DNA of 64,000 nt from Polyangium fumosum (GTDB taxonomy: Bacteria; Myxococcota_A; Polyangia; Polyangiales; Polyangiaceae), in assembly GCF_005144585.1 (NCBI RefSeq), contig NZ_SSMQ01000003.1, forward strand, positions 243,301 through 307,300, in the 5' to 3' direction. Position 1 is the first letter of the stretch. Every line of letters begins with the position of its first letter. Shown piece by piece: positions 36,547 to 45,589 of the stretch. Position numbers and translations under genes: made by a program. Below the pieces are notes generated by a model that was given only the letters and a program-made list of their open reading frames with translations, did no database searches and was not told the DNA's origin.

Positions 36547-38564
36547 CGCTCTCGAAAGACGATCCGCGCCTGCTCTCGTACGTGCTCGGCGAGCTCGACG
36601 AGGCAGAGTCGCGCGAAATCGAGGCGGCCCTCGACGGCGATCCGGAGATCCGCGCGGAGATCGACGCCCTGCGCATGACGGCGGAGATGCTGCGCGAAGG
36701 CCTCGCGGAGCGCGCGCCGAAGGAGCTCCCGGCCCAGCAGCGAAAGGTGCTGGAGGAGGCCACGCGCGAGACGGAAATGCCCAAGGTGGCGCCGCTCCGA
36801 AGGCGACTCTTGCGTCCGTCGTGGCTCGCAGCGGCGGCCGTCGCGCTCGTCTCCATTCCGATCGGGGTCATGCTCGCGCGCCGCAATGCCGAACCCGTGA
36901 CCGAGCAAGCGAGGAAAGACGCCACGGCATTCGAGGCGCCGCAGAAGGAGAACGACAAGAAAAAGACGACGGCCCCGCGCCCGAAGGACGACACGAAGAT
37001 CGACGATGCGACGCGGCGAGAGGCTCTGAGAATGCTCCAGGAGGAGCGGGCGGCTCAAGGCGGCGGGGTCCCTTCGCAAATCCCGAAGCCCCGCAGGTTG
37101 ACCGCGCGATCGAAGCCGCGGGCCGACGAGAACCCGTTCGTCTACACGACGAGCATCGCACGCACGACGTTCCCGCTCGACGTGGACACGGCCTCGTATT
37201 CGCTCGTCGAGCGGTACATCCAGGAAGCCGGACGCAGGCCGCCGAAGGACATCGTGCGCGTCGACGAGCTCGTCAATGCGTTCGCCTACGAGGACCCGCC
37301 TCCGTTCGGGGACGAGCCGCTCGCCGCCCGTGCCGAGGTCGGATACGCGCCGTGGACGCCGTCGCACAGGCTCGTGCGGCTCGTGCTGAAAGCAGCGCCG
37401 CTCGATTCGACGCGCCGCCCCCCGGCGAACCTGATCTTCGTGATCGACAAATCGCCGGGCTTCGCAAAAGATCCGGACAAACTGCCGCTCCTCCAGGCCG
37501 CCCTGCGCAGGGTGGTCTCGCGGCTCGACGCGCAAGATTGGGTGACGCTCATCGAGCACGGAGGTCCCTCGCAAGAACCCTGGTTACCCCCGACGCCGGG
37601 CGACGACAAACCCCGAATCCTCACGGCCATCGATCGATTCGAACCGAGCGGAGCGGCCTCGCCCGGCGATTCCATCGAGCGCGCCTTCAAGGCGGCGCAG
37701 GCGCATTTCGTCGAGGGTGGCGTGAACCGGGTCTTCCTGGCGACGGACGAACAATTCGCGGCAGGGTCGGAGCAAGGCCGACTCGCGGCGCTCATCCGGG
37801 ACAAGGCGACGACGGGCATTTCCCTGTCGACGCTCGGCTTCGGCCCGATGGACGGCCCGGCAGGACAAACCCTGAAGCTCCTCGCCGAGGAAGGAAAAGG
37901 GAGCTTCGCGCCGATCGGCGGGCCGAACGACGCGCGCACAGCGCTGGTCGACGAGGCCCTCGGGACGCGCACGCCGATCGCGAGGGACGTGCGGGTCGAG
38001 GTCGATTTCGCTCCGTTGTACGTGCGGTCGTTCCGGCTGATCGGCAACGAGGATCGGACGGGCCCGGAGCGCGAGTTTCTGGACGCCTGGAAAGGCCCGG
38101 TCGATCTCTACGCCGGGCATGCGGTGACGGCGCTCTACGAGCTCGAACCCAGGCCCGACACCTCGGGGGGCTCGGAGGCGCCGCCGGTGCCGTATCTCTT
38201 GACGCTGCGGGTGCGGTACAAGGATGCGACGGGACAAACGAGCCGCGAGATCGAAGTGCCGCTCATCGACGACAGGTATCGGGGGACGCAGAGCACGGAT
38301 TTCCACTTCGCCGCGTCCGTGGCGGCATTCGGCCTGCTCCTGCGGGATTCGCCCTTCAAGGGCGAGATGACGCTCGCGGATGTCGTGGCGATGGCCAAAA
38401 AAAGCCTCGGCACCGATCCCGGCGGGCACAGGGCCCGCTTCGTGAACCTGCTCGAACTCGTGGAGTTCACGCCCGAGACAGGGCGCAAGCTACCCCCCAG
38501 GAAACCGCCGCCCCGCAAAGGGTCGTTGTGCCAGCCCGGAGATTCGCTTTGCAGTGAACTTTGA
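36543..38564 (+). CDS. Membrane anti-sigma / vWA (YfbK-like, DUF3520) fusion protein
   Basis: 673 residues. Residues 1-80 form a helical anti-sigma-like domain (RLLSYVLGELDEAESREIEA) without a zinc HxxxCxxC motif. One TM follows (about 93-112, LAAAAVALVSIPIGVMLA), then a charged linker, the vWA N-terminal domain (TTFPLDVDTASYSLVERYI), a vWA core and a DUF3520-type C-terminus (DRYRGTQSTDFHFAASVAAF). The MIDAS motif is degenerate: VIDKSPGF gives D302-x-S304-x-G306 where DxSxS is expected, so metal-dependent ligand binding may be lost. Coupled to the ECF sigma gene. It could sense an envelope signal and release the sigma factor. Confidence 0.88.
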   Translation: MTLSKDDPRLLSYVLGELDEAESREIEAALDGDPEIRAEIDALRMTAEMLREGLAERAPKELPAQQRKVLEEATRETEMPKVAPLRRRLLRPSWLAAAAVALVSIPIGVMLARRNAEPVTEQARKDATAFEAPQKENDKKKTTAPRPKDDTKIDDATRREALRMLQEERAAQGGGVPSQIPKPRRLTARSKPRADENPFVYTTSIARTTFPLDVDTASYSLVERYIQEAGRRPPKDIVRVDELVNAFAYEDPPPFGDEPLAARAEVGYAPWTPSHRLVRLVLKAAPLDSTRRPPANLIFVIDKSPGFAKDPDKLPLLQAALRRVVSRLDAQDWVTLIEHGGPSQEPWLPPTPGDDKPRILTAIDRFEPSGAASPGDSIERAFKAAQAHFVEGGVNRVFLATDEQFAAGSEQGRLAALIRDKATTGISLSTLGFGPMDGPAGQTLKLLAEEGKGSFAPIGGPNDARTALVDEALGTRTPIARDVRVEVDFAPLYVRSFRLIGNEDRTGPEREFLDAWKGPVDLYAGHAVTALYELEPRPDTSGGSEAPPVPYLLTLRVRYKDATGQTSREIEVPLIDDRYRGTQSTDFHFAASVAAFGLLLRDSPFKGEMTLADVVAMAKKSLGTDPGGHRARFVNLLELVEFTPETGRKLPPRKPPPRKGSLCQPGDSLCSEL

Positions 38565-38583
38565 TCCGGCCGCGCGACCTCGC

Positions 38584-40308
38584 TCAGCCCGCAGGCTCGG
38601 GCGCGACCGCAGGCGCGTCGGCCACCGGGGGCGCTGCCGCCGCGGCCGCCGCTGCCGCCGCTGCTTCCTCCATCACGCGCACCGCCGCTGCGTCCTCCTC
38701 GGCGAGGATCCGATCACTCTCGCCGAGCGCGACCTCGTGCGCCGCGATGACGCGCCTCACGCGGCCCCGCGCGAGCGTGAGGAACAGGAGCCCGAACAGG
38801 CCCCACACCACCGAAGCCGCCACCGAAGCCACGACGAGCAGCTCCTCGCCGGACGTCCCCAGCGCGTCGAGCGCGACGAAGACATAAAGCGGCGACGGCG
38901 CGGCCACAATGAGCGCGCCTCGGCCCGAGGCCGACGCGAAGAGGCCCGCGATCGCCGCGACGATCCACGGCCCCACGGTGACGAGGAAATGCACCGCGAG
39001 GAGCAAGACACGCGAGAGCAGCGTGGTGCTCAGCCGCGCTCGGAGAAGCGCGCCGAGCCCCACGGAGAACAGATAAAACGAGCCGGCGTAGAGCGCGACG
39101 AGGAGAATCTGCTGGATCTCCTCCGCGGCGTTCGTGTTGTCCATCACGGCGAGGATGCCGGCCGCGACCGGCATCAGGAACGCGACGGCGGCCATAGAGA
39201 GCTGCATCATCGACGTGCCGAGGATGCCCGGCCCGAGCAGCCGCCTGATCCCGCCCACGCCCTGTCGATCCCAGTGGAGCCGCACGCGCCGCGAAGGCCC
39301 GAGCGAGTCGCCGAGGAAGATGTAGACCGAGATCATCAGGAACACGAGCAGCACGCAGATGCCCGCGATCGCGACCTCCAGGCGACGGTGCGTGGCGACG
39401 GCGGCGACGGGCGCGGCCGAGCAGAGCGCGAAGACCGGCGCGGCCACGAGGAACCAGCGCTTGAGGCCCGTCGAGCGATCGTCCGTGATGCTCGTGAGGT
39501 TCGCGACCGTGACCTCGTAGAGGAACCACGCGGGCAAGCCCGTCGCGACGATCGGCAGCATGATCAAGCAGAGGACGTACGTGAGATCGAAGGGCGCGCG
39601 TGCGTACGCCGTCGGCAGCCAGACGGGCGGGCCTTCCGGCACGCCGGACCAGGCGTCGTGCGCGGCGACCGAGAGGCCCACGCCGAACCAGCCGTAGACG
39701 TTGAGCGAAGCGATCACCGCGCAGATCAACGTGACCACGAGCGCGGCGCGCAGGCTGTTCATCTTCGAGCTGACCGCGAGCCCGAAGGCGACCGCGAGCG
39801 CCGCGATGAGGAACAGGAACCCGAACGCGACGATCGTCTCCGTCGCGGTGACGCCGCCGAAAAGAAATGGCAGCGCGCCCACGGGCGCGAGCATCACCAC
39901 GTACATGCTGATCGACGTGTACGCGGCGAGGAATTTTCCGCGCGCGATCACCGCGGGACGCAGGCCCGTGAGGATCACGGCTTCCCACGTGCGGCCCTCG
40001 CGCTCCGAGGCGATCGCGTTCGCCGCGACCGCGGGTCCGACGAACGTGACCACGAAGTACGCGAGCGAGAAGAAGACCTGGAAGAGAACGTACCCCGTGG
40101 TCGCGGGGCTCTCGTTGATCGAGACGAGGCCGCCGATCGCGGCGATCGCCAGCGTGGCCAGGATCGAGAGCACGCAGAGGATGATCGGCGTGCGGACGAG
40201 GCGCGCGGACTGGCGAAGCTCGCGGATCCAGATCGGGTTCGGATCGTCCTTCAGGCGATGCAGGAGCGAGGCGCCTGCGGCCCTTGCCGTTCCGGTCTGC
40301 GCGCTCAT
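38584..40308 (-). CDS. ABC-2-type transporter permease (Bat/MoxR-associated)
   Basis: 574 residues with about 12 hydrophobic helices (for example TPIILCVLSILATLAIAAIG, LFQVFFSLAYFVVTFVGPAV). SEREGRTWEAVILTGLRP matches the cytoplasmic loop of ABC-2 permeases that contacts the ATPase. Ends in an Ala-rich tail. The ATG overlaps the ATPase stop (ATGA). Convergent with the anti-sigma-vWA gene (19 bp). It probably moves an unknown envelope substrate, as ABC pairs beside MoxR operons do. Confidence 0.88.
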   Translation of the reverse strand: MSAQTGTARAAGASLLHRLKDDPNPIWIRELRQSARLVRTPIILCVLSILATLAIAAIGGLVSINESPATTGYVLFQVFFSLAYFVVTFVGPAVAANAIASEREGRTWEAVILTGLRPAVIARGKFLAAYTSISMYVVMLAPVGALPFLFGGVTATETIVAFGFLFLIAALAVAFGLAVSSKMNSLRAALVVTLICAVIASLNVYGWFGVGLSVAAHDAWSGVPEGPPVWLPTAYARAPFDLTYVLCLIMLPIVATGLPAWFLYEVTVANLTSITDDRSTGLKRWFLVAAPVFALCSAAPVAAVATHRRLEVAIAGICVLLVFLMISVYIFLGDSLGPSRRVRLHWDRQGVGGIRRLLGPGILGTSMMQLSMAAVAFLMPVAAGILAVMDNTNAAEEIQQILLVALYAGSFYLFSVGLGALLRARLSTTLLSRVLLLAVHFLVTVGPWIVAAIAGLFASASGRGALIVAAPSPLYVFVALDALGTSGEELLVVASVAASVVWGLFGLLFLTLARGRVRRVIAAHEVALGESDRILAEEDAAAVRVMEEAAAAAAAAAAAPPVADAPAVAPEPAG

Positions 40309-41597
40309 TGGACGTCTCCGCGCGTGACTTCGAGGAAGATGCGCTCGAGCTCGTTCCTCTCCGGCTCCACGCCCACGATGCCGATGTTGCGGTGCACGAG
40401 GTGGGTCACCATCTCCGCGATCTTCGTCTCCGTGCCCGTGTAGCCCACGTGCACGAGGCCGCCCATGACGTGGACCTCGACGATCCCGGGCCCGCCGCGC
40501 AGGAAGTACGCGGCGGCCTCGGGGTTGCCGAGGACACGCAGCTTCACCCGACGAACGCTCGGCGCTTGCGGGATCGGCTGCGGCGCTTGCGGTTGCGGCG
40601 CTGCGCTCGCGCTCGGATCGGTCGCGGCCACGGCAGCGCCGGCGACGGGCGCAGATTGCACCACGCCCGCGGCCTCGGGCGAAGCAGGCGCGGCTTGCGC
40701 GGCTTGCGCGGGCACGAGCGCGCGCACGCCCGGCGGCACGTACCGCGGCGGCGGCGCGTGGCCGTGGGCCTCGGCTGCGCGGATCGCTTCGAGCCGCGCC
40801 GAGATCTCGTGGATAGGACCTGCGACGACGAGGCGACCTCGTTCGAGGATGCCGATCGAGGTGCACACATCGCTCAGCTCCGTGAGGATGTGCGACGAGA
40901 GGAAGATCGTCTTCCCGAGGCCACGCAGCTCCAGCAAGAGATCACGGATCTCGATGCGGGCGCGTGGATCGAGATCACTCGCCGGCTCGTCGAGGATGAG
41001 CACCTTCGGGTCGTGCAAGAGGATACGCGCGAGCTGAAGCCGCTGCTTCATGCCCTTCGACATCTCGGCGACGAGCCGATCCTGCAACTTGCCGAGGTCC
41101 GTCAGCTCGAGGACCGCGTCGACCACGCTGATCGAGGGCACGCGGAACGAGTCTGCGAAGAACTCGAGGTACTCGCGCACCGTGATGCGATCGTAGACGC
41201 CTGCGTGATCGGGCATGTAGCCGATCACCTTGCGCACGGCGTCGGGGTCGAGCGTGACGTCGATCCCGTCGATCTCCACGCGCCCGGCCATCGGCTCGAG
41301 CAGCGTCGCCATCACGCGGATCGTCGTGGTCTTCCCCGCGCCGTTCGGCCCGATGAAGCCGAAGATCTCGCCCGGGCCGACGTCGAAGGTCACGTCGCGC
41401 AGGACGTCGCGGTTCGCGAAGCGGTGCCAGAGGTGGCGCACGCGGATCGTCGGCGGCGCGGGGCTTGGGGACGCAGCTCCGCTTGCCGGAGCGGAGCCCC
41501 CAAACGTCGATGAAGCCGTGACCAGCGAAGGCGGCTCCGGGGCCGCGGTCGCGGGCGATCGCTCCCAGGTCTCGGGCGTCGTGACGGGCTCGCTCAC
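40305..41597 (-). CDS. ABC transporter ATP-binding protein (Bat/MoxR-associated)
   Basis: 430 residues. Following an N-terminal Ala/Pro-rich extension: Walker A GPNGAGKTT, Q-loop region IGYMPDHAGVYD, signature MSKGMKQRLQLARIL (LSGGQ replaced by MSKGM), Walker B VLILDEPASDLD and H-loop IFLSSHIL. The C-terminal part has a Pro/Ala linker and a beta-alpha domain with VHVGYTGTETKIAEMV typical of this ABC-2 class. The GTG start overlaps the previous stop (GTGA). Partner of the permease at 38584. Confidence 0.92.
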   Translation of the reverse strand: MSEPVTTPETWERSPATAAPEPPSLVTASSTFGGSAPASGAASPSPAPPTIRVRHLWHRFANRDVLRDVTFDVGPGEIFGFIGPNGAGKTTTIRVMATLLEPMAGRVEIDGIDVTLDPDAVRKVIGYMPDHAGVYDRITVREYLEFFADSFRVPSISVVDAVLELTDLGKLQDRLVAEMSKGMKQRLQLARILLHDPKVLILDEPASDLDPRARIEIRDLLLELRGLGKTIFLSSHILTELSDVCTSIGILERGRLVVAGPIHEISARLEAIRAAEAHGHAPPPRYVPPGVRALVPAQAAQAAPASPEAAGVVQSAPVAGAAVAATDPSASAAPQPQAPQPIPQAPSVRRVKLRVLGNPEAAAYFLRGGPGIVEVHVMGGLVHVGYTGTETKIAEMVTHLVHRNIGIVGVEPERNELERIFLEVTRGDVQ

Positions 41598-43705
41598 GGC
41601 CGACCTCCGTATCCGACGATCCGCACGAGCAGCCGATCCCGTTCGAGCTTGAGGCCCGCGTCCGAGGTCTTGCCCTCGCCGCCGTCGAGCTGACCGAGCA
41701 GCACCGGCACGTCCTCGGGGAACCAGTCCACGAGCCCGCCTGCGCTCTGCTCGACGGCGAGCCACGCCTCGGCGAGGCCGGGCGCGTCGGGCTCGACGAT
41801 CGGGCGCACGAAGACCGAGCTGAGCGGATGAAGATCGAGCGTCCCCGCGCGCCGCGTGCCGTTCACCTGCCGGATCCACGTCGTCCCCGCGGTCACCGTC
41901 TTCAAGTCCTTGCCCGCGCTCGCGAGCACCCGCTCGCCGTCCTTGATCGTCGGGAAATACCGCGGCAGGAGGCCTGGCAGCATGAGGATCGCCGCCCGCA
42001 GGTCATGGCCGCTCCGGTTCGTCACGGCCGTGTCCTTCTCGCCCTCGTGCACGATCGAGATCCCCTCGCCCACGTCGGCGAACCCGTCCTCGCGCACGAC
42101 CACGGTTTGCCAGGGCAGGATCGCGAGATCGACGAGGCGCGCGCCGTCGCGATCGACGAGCATGTGATCGTCGATCGTCGCGGGCGAAGCCACGACCGCG
42201 GTCGTGACCACGCTCGAACCGTCGCTCGTGCGCACGGTGAGATCCTTCGATCGCGGCGTGAAGAAGCCACGCCACCGCCGCGCCGTGCCCTTCGTCATCC
42301 CCGCGCCCGCTTCGACGAGCGTGAGGTGACGCGAGCGACCCGTCAGGCCCTTCGCGAAGAGGCCGATGAGCACGACGGCGAAGAACGCGATCGCCGAGAG
42401 GATCGGCAGCCAGACGAGCGCGCGCAGGGGTTTGCCCTTGTTCGCGTGCATCGTGAAGTTCACGGGCCCGGCGAGGACCGCGTAGGCGATGAGCAGGATC
42501 GCGGCCACCGCGATCCCCCAGCGCGAGCTCTCGTTCGGATCGAGCTCCTGCCGCACACGATCGAGGTCCACGGTGCCGGGCGCGCCGCCCTGCCGGTAGA
42601 CGATCGAACTCTTCCGGTCGAAGGCCCTGCGCGTCAGATCGAGGACACGCGCTTGCACCCAGGGGTCGTCCACGGCGGGCTTGCGCGTCGGATCAAACGC
42701 GAGCAGGTGAAACTCGCCGAGCCCGTACGTCGCGGAGGCCCCGTAGCGGCTGCCGTGCAGGTTGCCCCCGGAGAAACCAGCGAGCGTCTTGCCGACCTCC
42801 TCGGCCGCCGACTCGGCGAACGGGATCGACTTCGTGGCGTTCGAGGGCGGCGCGGGCAACACGAGCTCCCGGAGCGTCTCGGAGTGCGGCGACGTTGGCG
42901 TGATCTCGCCGCCCGCGAACGCCGCGAGGAGGGGGCTCCGGAGATCCTCGGGGCGCGCGAGCGCCACGGCGAGCGTGCCGCCGGCGAGGACGTAGCCGCT
43001 CAGCGCTTCGAGCTCGGCCGCGCCGATCTTCACGAGCGTATCCGAGCGCAGAAGCACGGCCGACGCGGGCGCATAGAGCGCGGCGCGATCGGGCAGGATC
43101 GGATCCCCCGTCGCCGGATCGAAGCGCGGCGCGCCCACCTTGAGCTGCGGCCCCGTGCCGTACGCGCCGTACCCGCCCCACGGCGAGTAGAGCGGCGAGA
43201 TCGCGGCGTCGTGCAGCGCGCCTTTCAGCCGCGAGGTCTCGCTGACGTCGAGCAGGAAGAGCTCCTGCATGTTCGTCACGGCCGTCGTGTGGCTGCCGAG
43301 CACCACGCCCGCGTCGTCCCGCGCGACCACGTTCGTCTCGCCGTACACGTTGCCGTGTGTCGGCAGCCGGACGATCACGCTCGTCCCCGCGCCGACGACG
43401 AACGGCGCCGTCGCGCGGAAGCGCATCTGGTCCGAGTGCAACCGGCTCAGGACCTCGACCTCGCCCCGCAGCGGCTTGGCCTCGTTGTTCTGCACCCGCA
43501 CGAGGAACCCGCTCCAGCCCGCGGGCGTCGGCGAGGTCGTGCCGAGGAGCGGCGCGACCTCGAAGGACACGCTCGCGCGCCCCGGCGGCGGCGCCGGCGG
43601 CGCCTCTGCGATGGCGGTCGCAGCGACGACGGGCGCGGGCTCGGCGTGCGTCGCGAGCGGCGCGAGCGCGAGGATCGGGACCAGCGAGAGCGCGCGGAGC
43701 CTCAT
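41594..43705 (-). CDS. Large exported membrane protein of MoxR operon, unknown function
   Basis: 703 residues. Signal peptide (LSLVPILALAPLATHA), a large extracytoplasmic N-half with GVEVLSRL-type beta strands and a GATase-like segment (LEALSGYVLAGGTLAVAL). Two central TM helices (IAVAAILLIAYAVLAG and LPILSAIAFFAVVLIGLF) are followed by another extracytoplasmic beta region. Similar proteins of this architecture lie next to MoxR in deltaproteobacteria. The start overlaps the MoxR stop (ATGA) and the stop overlaps the ATPase start, so it is tightly coupled on both sides. Confidence 0.85.
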   Translation of the reverse strand: MRLRALSLVPILALAPLATHAEPAPVVAATAIAEAPPAPPPGRASVSFEVAPLLGTTSPTPAGWSGFLVRVQNNEAKPLRGEVEVLSRLHSDQMRFRATAPFVVGAGTSVIVRLPTHGNVYGETNVVARDDAGVVLGSHTTAVTNMQELFLLDVSETSRLKGALHDAAISPLYSPWGGYGAYGTGPQLKVGAPRFDPATGDPILPDRAALYAPASAVLLRSDTLVKIGAAELEALSGYVLAGGTLAVALARPEDLRSPLLAAFAGGEITPTSPHSETLRELVLPAPPSNATKSIPFAESAAEEVGKTLAGFSGGNLHGSRYGASATYGLGEFHLLAFDPTRKPAVDDPWVQARVLDLTRRAFDRKSSIVYRQGGAPGTVDLDRVRQELDPNESSRWGIAVAAILLIAYAVLAGPVNFTMHANKGKPLRALVWLPILSAIAFFAVVLIGLFAKGLTGRSRHLTLVEAGAGMTKGTARRWRGFFTPRSKDLTVRTSDGSSVVTTAVVASPATIDDHMLVDRDGARLVDLAILPWQTVVVREDGFADVGEGISIVHEGEKDTAVTNRSGHDLRAAILMLPGLLPRYFPTIKDGERVLASAGKDLKTVTAGTTWIRQVNGTRRAGTLDLHPLSSVFVRPIVEPDAPGLAEAWLAVEQSAGGLVDWFPEDVPVLLGQLDGGEGKTSDAGLKLERDRLLVRIVGYGGRP

Positions 43706-44727
43706 CGGCGGATCGCCTGCTCCACGTTCTCCGGACGGGCGGGCACGCTCTCGATGAGCGCGTCGACCACCTGATCGGTCGTGATCCCGTCGGCCTCGCC
43801 CTCGAACGATCGGATCAAGCGGTGACGCAGCACGGGCTTGGCGACGCGCTGCACATCGCCGAACGAGACGTGCGCGCGACCTTCGAGCACGCTCACGGCC
43901 TTGGCCGCGAGCACGAGCGACTGCCCGCCGCGCACGCCCGCGCCGTAGCGGATCGCGCGCTTCACGAGGTCGGGCGCGCCTTGCGTCGCCGGATCACTCG
44001 CGCGGACGAGGCGCGAGGCGAAGCGCATGATCGGCTCGGCCACGGCGACGTCGCGGCACGCCGAGCGGACCGCCAGCACCTCGTCCCGATCGAGCACGCG
44101 CGGCGGCGCGTCCTTCGGTTGCCCCGTCGTGCGGGTGAGGATCTCGGTCATCTCGTCCTCGGTCGGGCTCGGCACGATCACTTTGAGCAGAAACCGATCG
44201 AGCTGCGCCTCGGGCAGCGGGTACGTCCCTTCCATCTCGATCGGGTTCTCCGTGGCGAGCACGAAGAACGGCTCTTCCATCGCGTGCCGCACGCCGCCGA
44301 TCGTGCACGCGTGCTCCTGCATCGCTTCGAGCAGCGAGCTCTGCGTCTTCGGCGTGGCGCGGTTGATCTCGTCCGCGAGCACCACCTGCCCGAAGATCGG
44401 CCCCTTGTGCAGGGCGAAGTGCCGCGAGCCGTCGGCCGAGGTCACGAGGATGTTCGTGCCCGTCACGTCGCTCGGCATGAGGTCGGGCGTGAACTGGATG
44501 CGTGAAAATTTCAGGTCGAGGCAGCTCGCGATCGTGCGCACGAGCAGCGTCTTGCCGAGCCCCGGCGCGCCTTCGAGCAGCACGTGCCCGCCGGCCACGA
44601 GGCCCCAGAGCGCCTGCTCCACGACCTCGCCCTGGCCCACGATCACCTGCCCGATCGCTTCCTTGAGGCGCGCGCTCGCCTCGCGGGCCCGATCGAGCCT
44701 CTTCTGAAAGTCGCCCGTCGTCGTCAT
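43702..44727 (-). CDS. MoxR-family AAA+ ATPase
   Basis: 341 residues. Walker A GAPGLGKT, Walker B VVLADEINRATPKTQ, sensor 1 ATENPIEMEGTYPLPEAQLD and the C-terminal lid domain with RVLRHRLI-like helices. MoxR proteins act as chaperone-like ATPases on vWA/DUF58 partners; candidates are the DUF58/BatA/vWA proteins encoded at 17.4-23.4 kb on the same strand. First of the coupled series MoxR, membrane protein, ABC ATPase, ABC permease. Its start lies 30 bp from the remnant copy of the upstream gene's 3' end. Confidence 0.96.
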   Translation of the reverse strand: MTTTGDFQKRLDRAREASARLKEAIGQVIVGQGEVVEQALWGLVAGGHVLLEGAPGLGKTLLVRTIASCLDLKFSRIQFTPDLMPSDVTGTNILVTSADGSRHFALHKGPIFGQVVLADEINRATPKTQSSLLEAMQEHACTIGGVRHAMEEPFFVLATENPIEMEGTYPLPEAQLDRFLLKVIVPSPTEDEMTEILTRTTGQPKDAPPRVLDRDEVLAVRSACRDVAVAEPIMRFASRLVRASDPATQGAPDLVKRAIRYGAGVRGGQSLVLAAKAVSVLEGRAHVSFGDVQRVAKPVLRHRLIRSFEGEADGITTDQVVDALIESVPARPENVEQAIRR

Positions 44728-44757
44728 GCGGAGGCGCAGCGTAGCCGCGCCCGGCGG

Positions 44758-44865
44758 TCATTTGGGCTGGAAATAGCGCCCGACCTGCTCGCGGTACTCC
44801 TCGGGCACGTCGCTCCGCTCGATCGCCCCGAGCTCCCCGCCGCCGCCTGCCCGAGCGCGCCCGTC
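44758..44865 (-). pseudogene. Detached duplicate of the 3' end of the coiled-coil gene (left repeat copy)
   Basis: Encodes the same C-terminal residues GAIERSDVPEEYREQVG and RYFQPK as the intact gene at 45641-47494, followed by its own TGA. Relative to the intact copy it lacks one C in a run (four versus five after GAGCT), which shifts the frame upstream. It sits directly before moxR, where the original end of the gene most likely was before the higBA segment arrived. Confidence 0.85.
44762..44865. repeat. Direct repeat, left copy (pairs with 45645-45749)
   Basis: 104 bp from TTGGGCTGGAAATAGCG to CGCGCCCGTC, differing from the right copy by a single missing C. Identity ends abruptly at both sides: GGCACGTTGG here versus CCTGGATG in the right copy. 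Confidence 0.93.
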
Positions 44866-44897
44866 GGCACGTTGGCCAAACAACTTGTGCATCAGAC

Positions 44898-44925
44898 CGA
44901 AAGGTGATAGGCACGGCACCTTTCG
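44898..44925 (+). promoter_or_regulatory. Inverted repeat, putative HigA operator
   Basis: CGAAAGGTG (44898-44906) and CACCTTTCG (44917-44925) are exact reverse complements with a 10-bp spacer, centred about 58 bp before the higB start. HigA-type antitoxins autorepress by binding such palindromes, so this is the likely operator. Confidence 0.55.
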
Positions 44926-44969
44926 AACTTTCCGGCCTTTCCGGAGGAACGACTGCAAAGGAGACGGGA

Positions 44970-45256
44970 TTGATAAAAAATTTCGCCGATCAAACGACCG
45001 CAGACATCTACAACGGGACAAGTACCAAGGCCGCCAGAAAGGTTCCACCGACCATCTGGCCGGCCGCAGGAAGGAAGTTGGATATGCTCGAAGCCGCGAC
45101 TTGCAAGACCTGCGCGCACCACCCGCCAACCGGCTGGAGAAGCTGCTGGGGAATTTGTCGGGATTTTACAGTATCCGAATCAACGATCAGTTCAGAGTTG
45201 TCTTTCGCTTTGCCGATGGTCAAGCATCCGATGTTCGGATCGTCGATTACCACTGA
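44970..45256 (+). pseudogene. higB: HigB/RelE-type toxin gene with one-base deletion
   Basis: Starting at TTG 44970 behind AAAGGAG, frame one reads LIKNFADQTTADIYNG ... KLDMLEAAT, the canonical HigB N-half. The canonical C-half LQDLRAPPANRLEKLLG, YSIRINDQFRVVFRF and VRIVDYH lies in another frame. Adding one base after GCGAC at about 45097 (for example TTT in place of TT) joins them into a standard 95-96-residue HigB, an mRNA-cleaving RelE-fold toxin. As written, translation gives neither complete protein, so the toxin is probably inactive. Followed by higA 41 bp downstream, the usual toxin-first order of higBA. Confidence 0.85.
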
Positions 45257-45279
45257 TCGCGAGCACTCGAAGCGCTCGA

Positions 45280-45285
45280 TATAAT
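45280..45285 (+). promoter_or_regulatory. TATAAT -10 element before higA
   Basis: A perfect TATAAT lies 12 bp before the higA ATG, unusual in this GC-rich window. No good -35 is present at 16-18 bp. It may give higA its own weak promoter producing a short or leaderless mRNA. Confidence 0.3.
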
Positions 45286-45297
45286 TGGATTTTCCGC

Positions 45298-45564
45298 ATG
45301 CTACCGAAGAACCGACCTCCGACCACGCCGGGCGAAGTCCTCGTCGAGGAGTTCCTGAAGCCGTTGAGCATGACGCAGCTCACGCTCGCCGCGAAGATGC
45401 GTGTGCCAACCCAACGAGTGAACGCGCTCGTACACGGCCGACGCGGAGTCACGGCCGAGACAGCCATCCTCCTCTCGCGCGCGCTGAAGACGTCCCCAGA
45501 GTTCTGGATGAATCTGCAAGTTCGATGCGATCTCTGGGAGGCGCAGCGAAAACTGGCCGTCTGA
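45298..45564 (+). CDS. higA: HigA family antitoxin (XRE HTH)
   Basis: 88 residues matching the HigA/VapI antitoxin pattern: PTTPGEVLVEEFLKPLSMTQ, an HTH LTLAAKMRVPTQRVNALVHG, RRGVTAETAILLSRAL and the C-terminal signature SPEFWMNLQVRCDLW. Intact, while its toxin gene is frameshifted. Should bind the palindrome at 44898-44925 and repress the module. Lower GC than the neighbours supports acquisition from elsewhere. Confidence 0.95.
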   Translation: MLPKNRPPTTPGEVLVEEFLKPLSMTQLTLAAKMRVPTQRVNALVHGRRGVTAETAILLSRALKTSPEFWMNLQVRCDLWEAQRKLAV

Positions 45565-45589
45565 AGCCGCCTGCACACACCGTTGGCAT

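Noticed and set aside
45257..45297. TCGAAGCGCTCGA between higB and higA as a second operator
   Set aside because: Only the central AGCGCT is palindromic; the arms are offset by one base, so evidence is weak.
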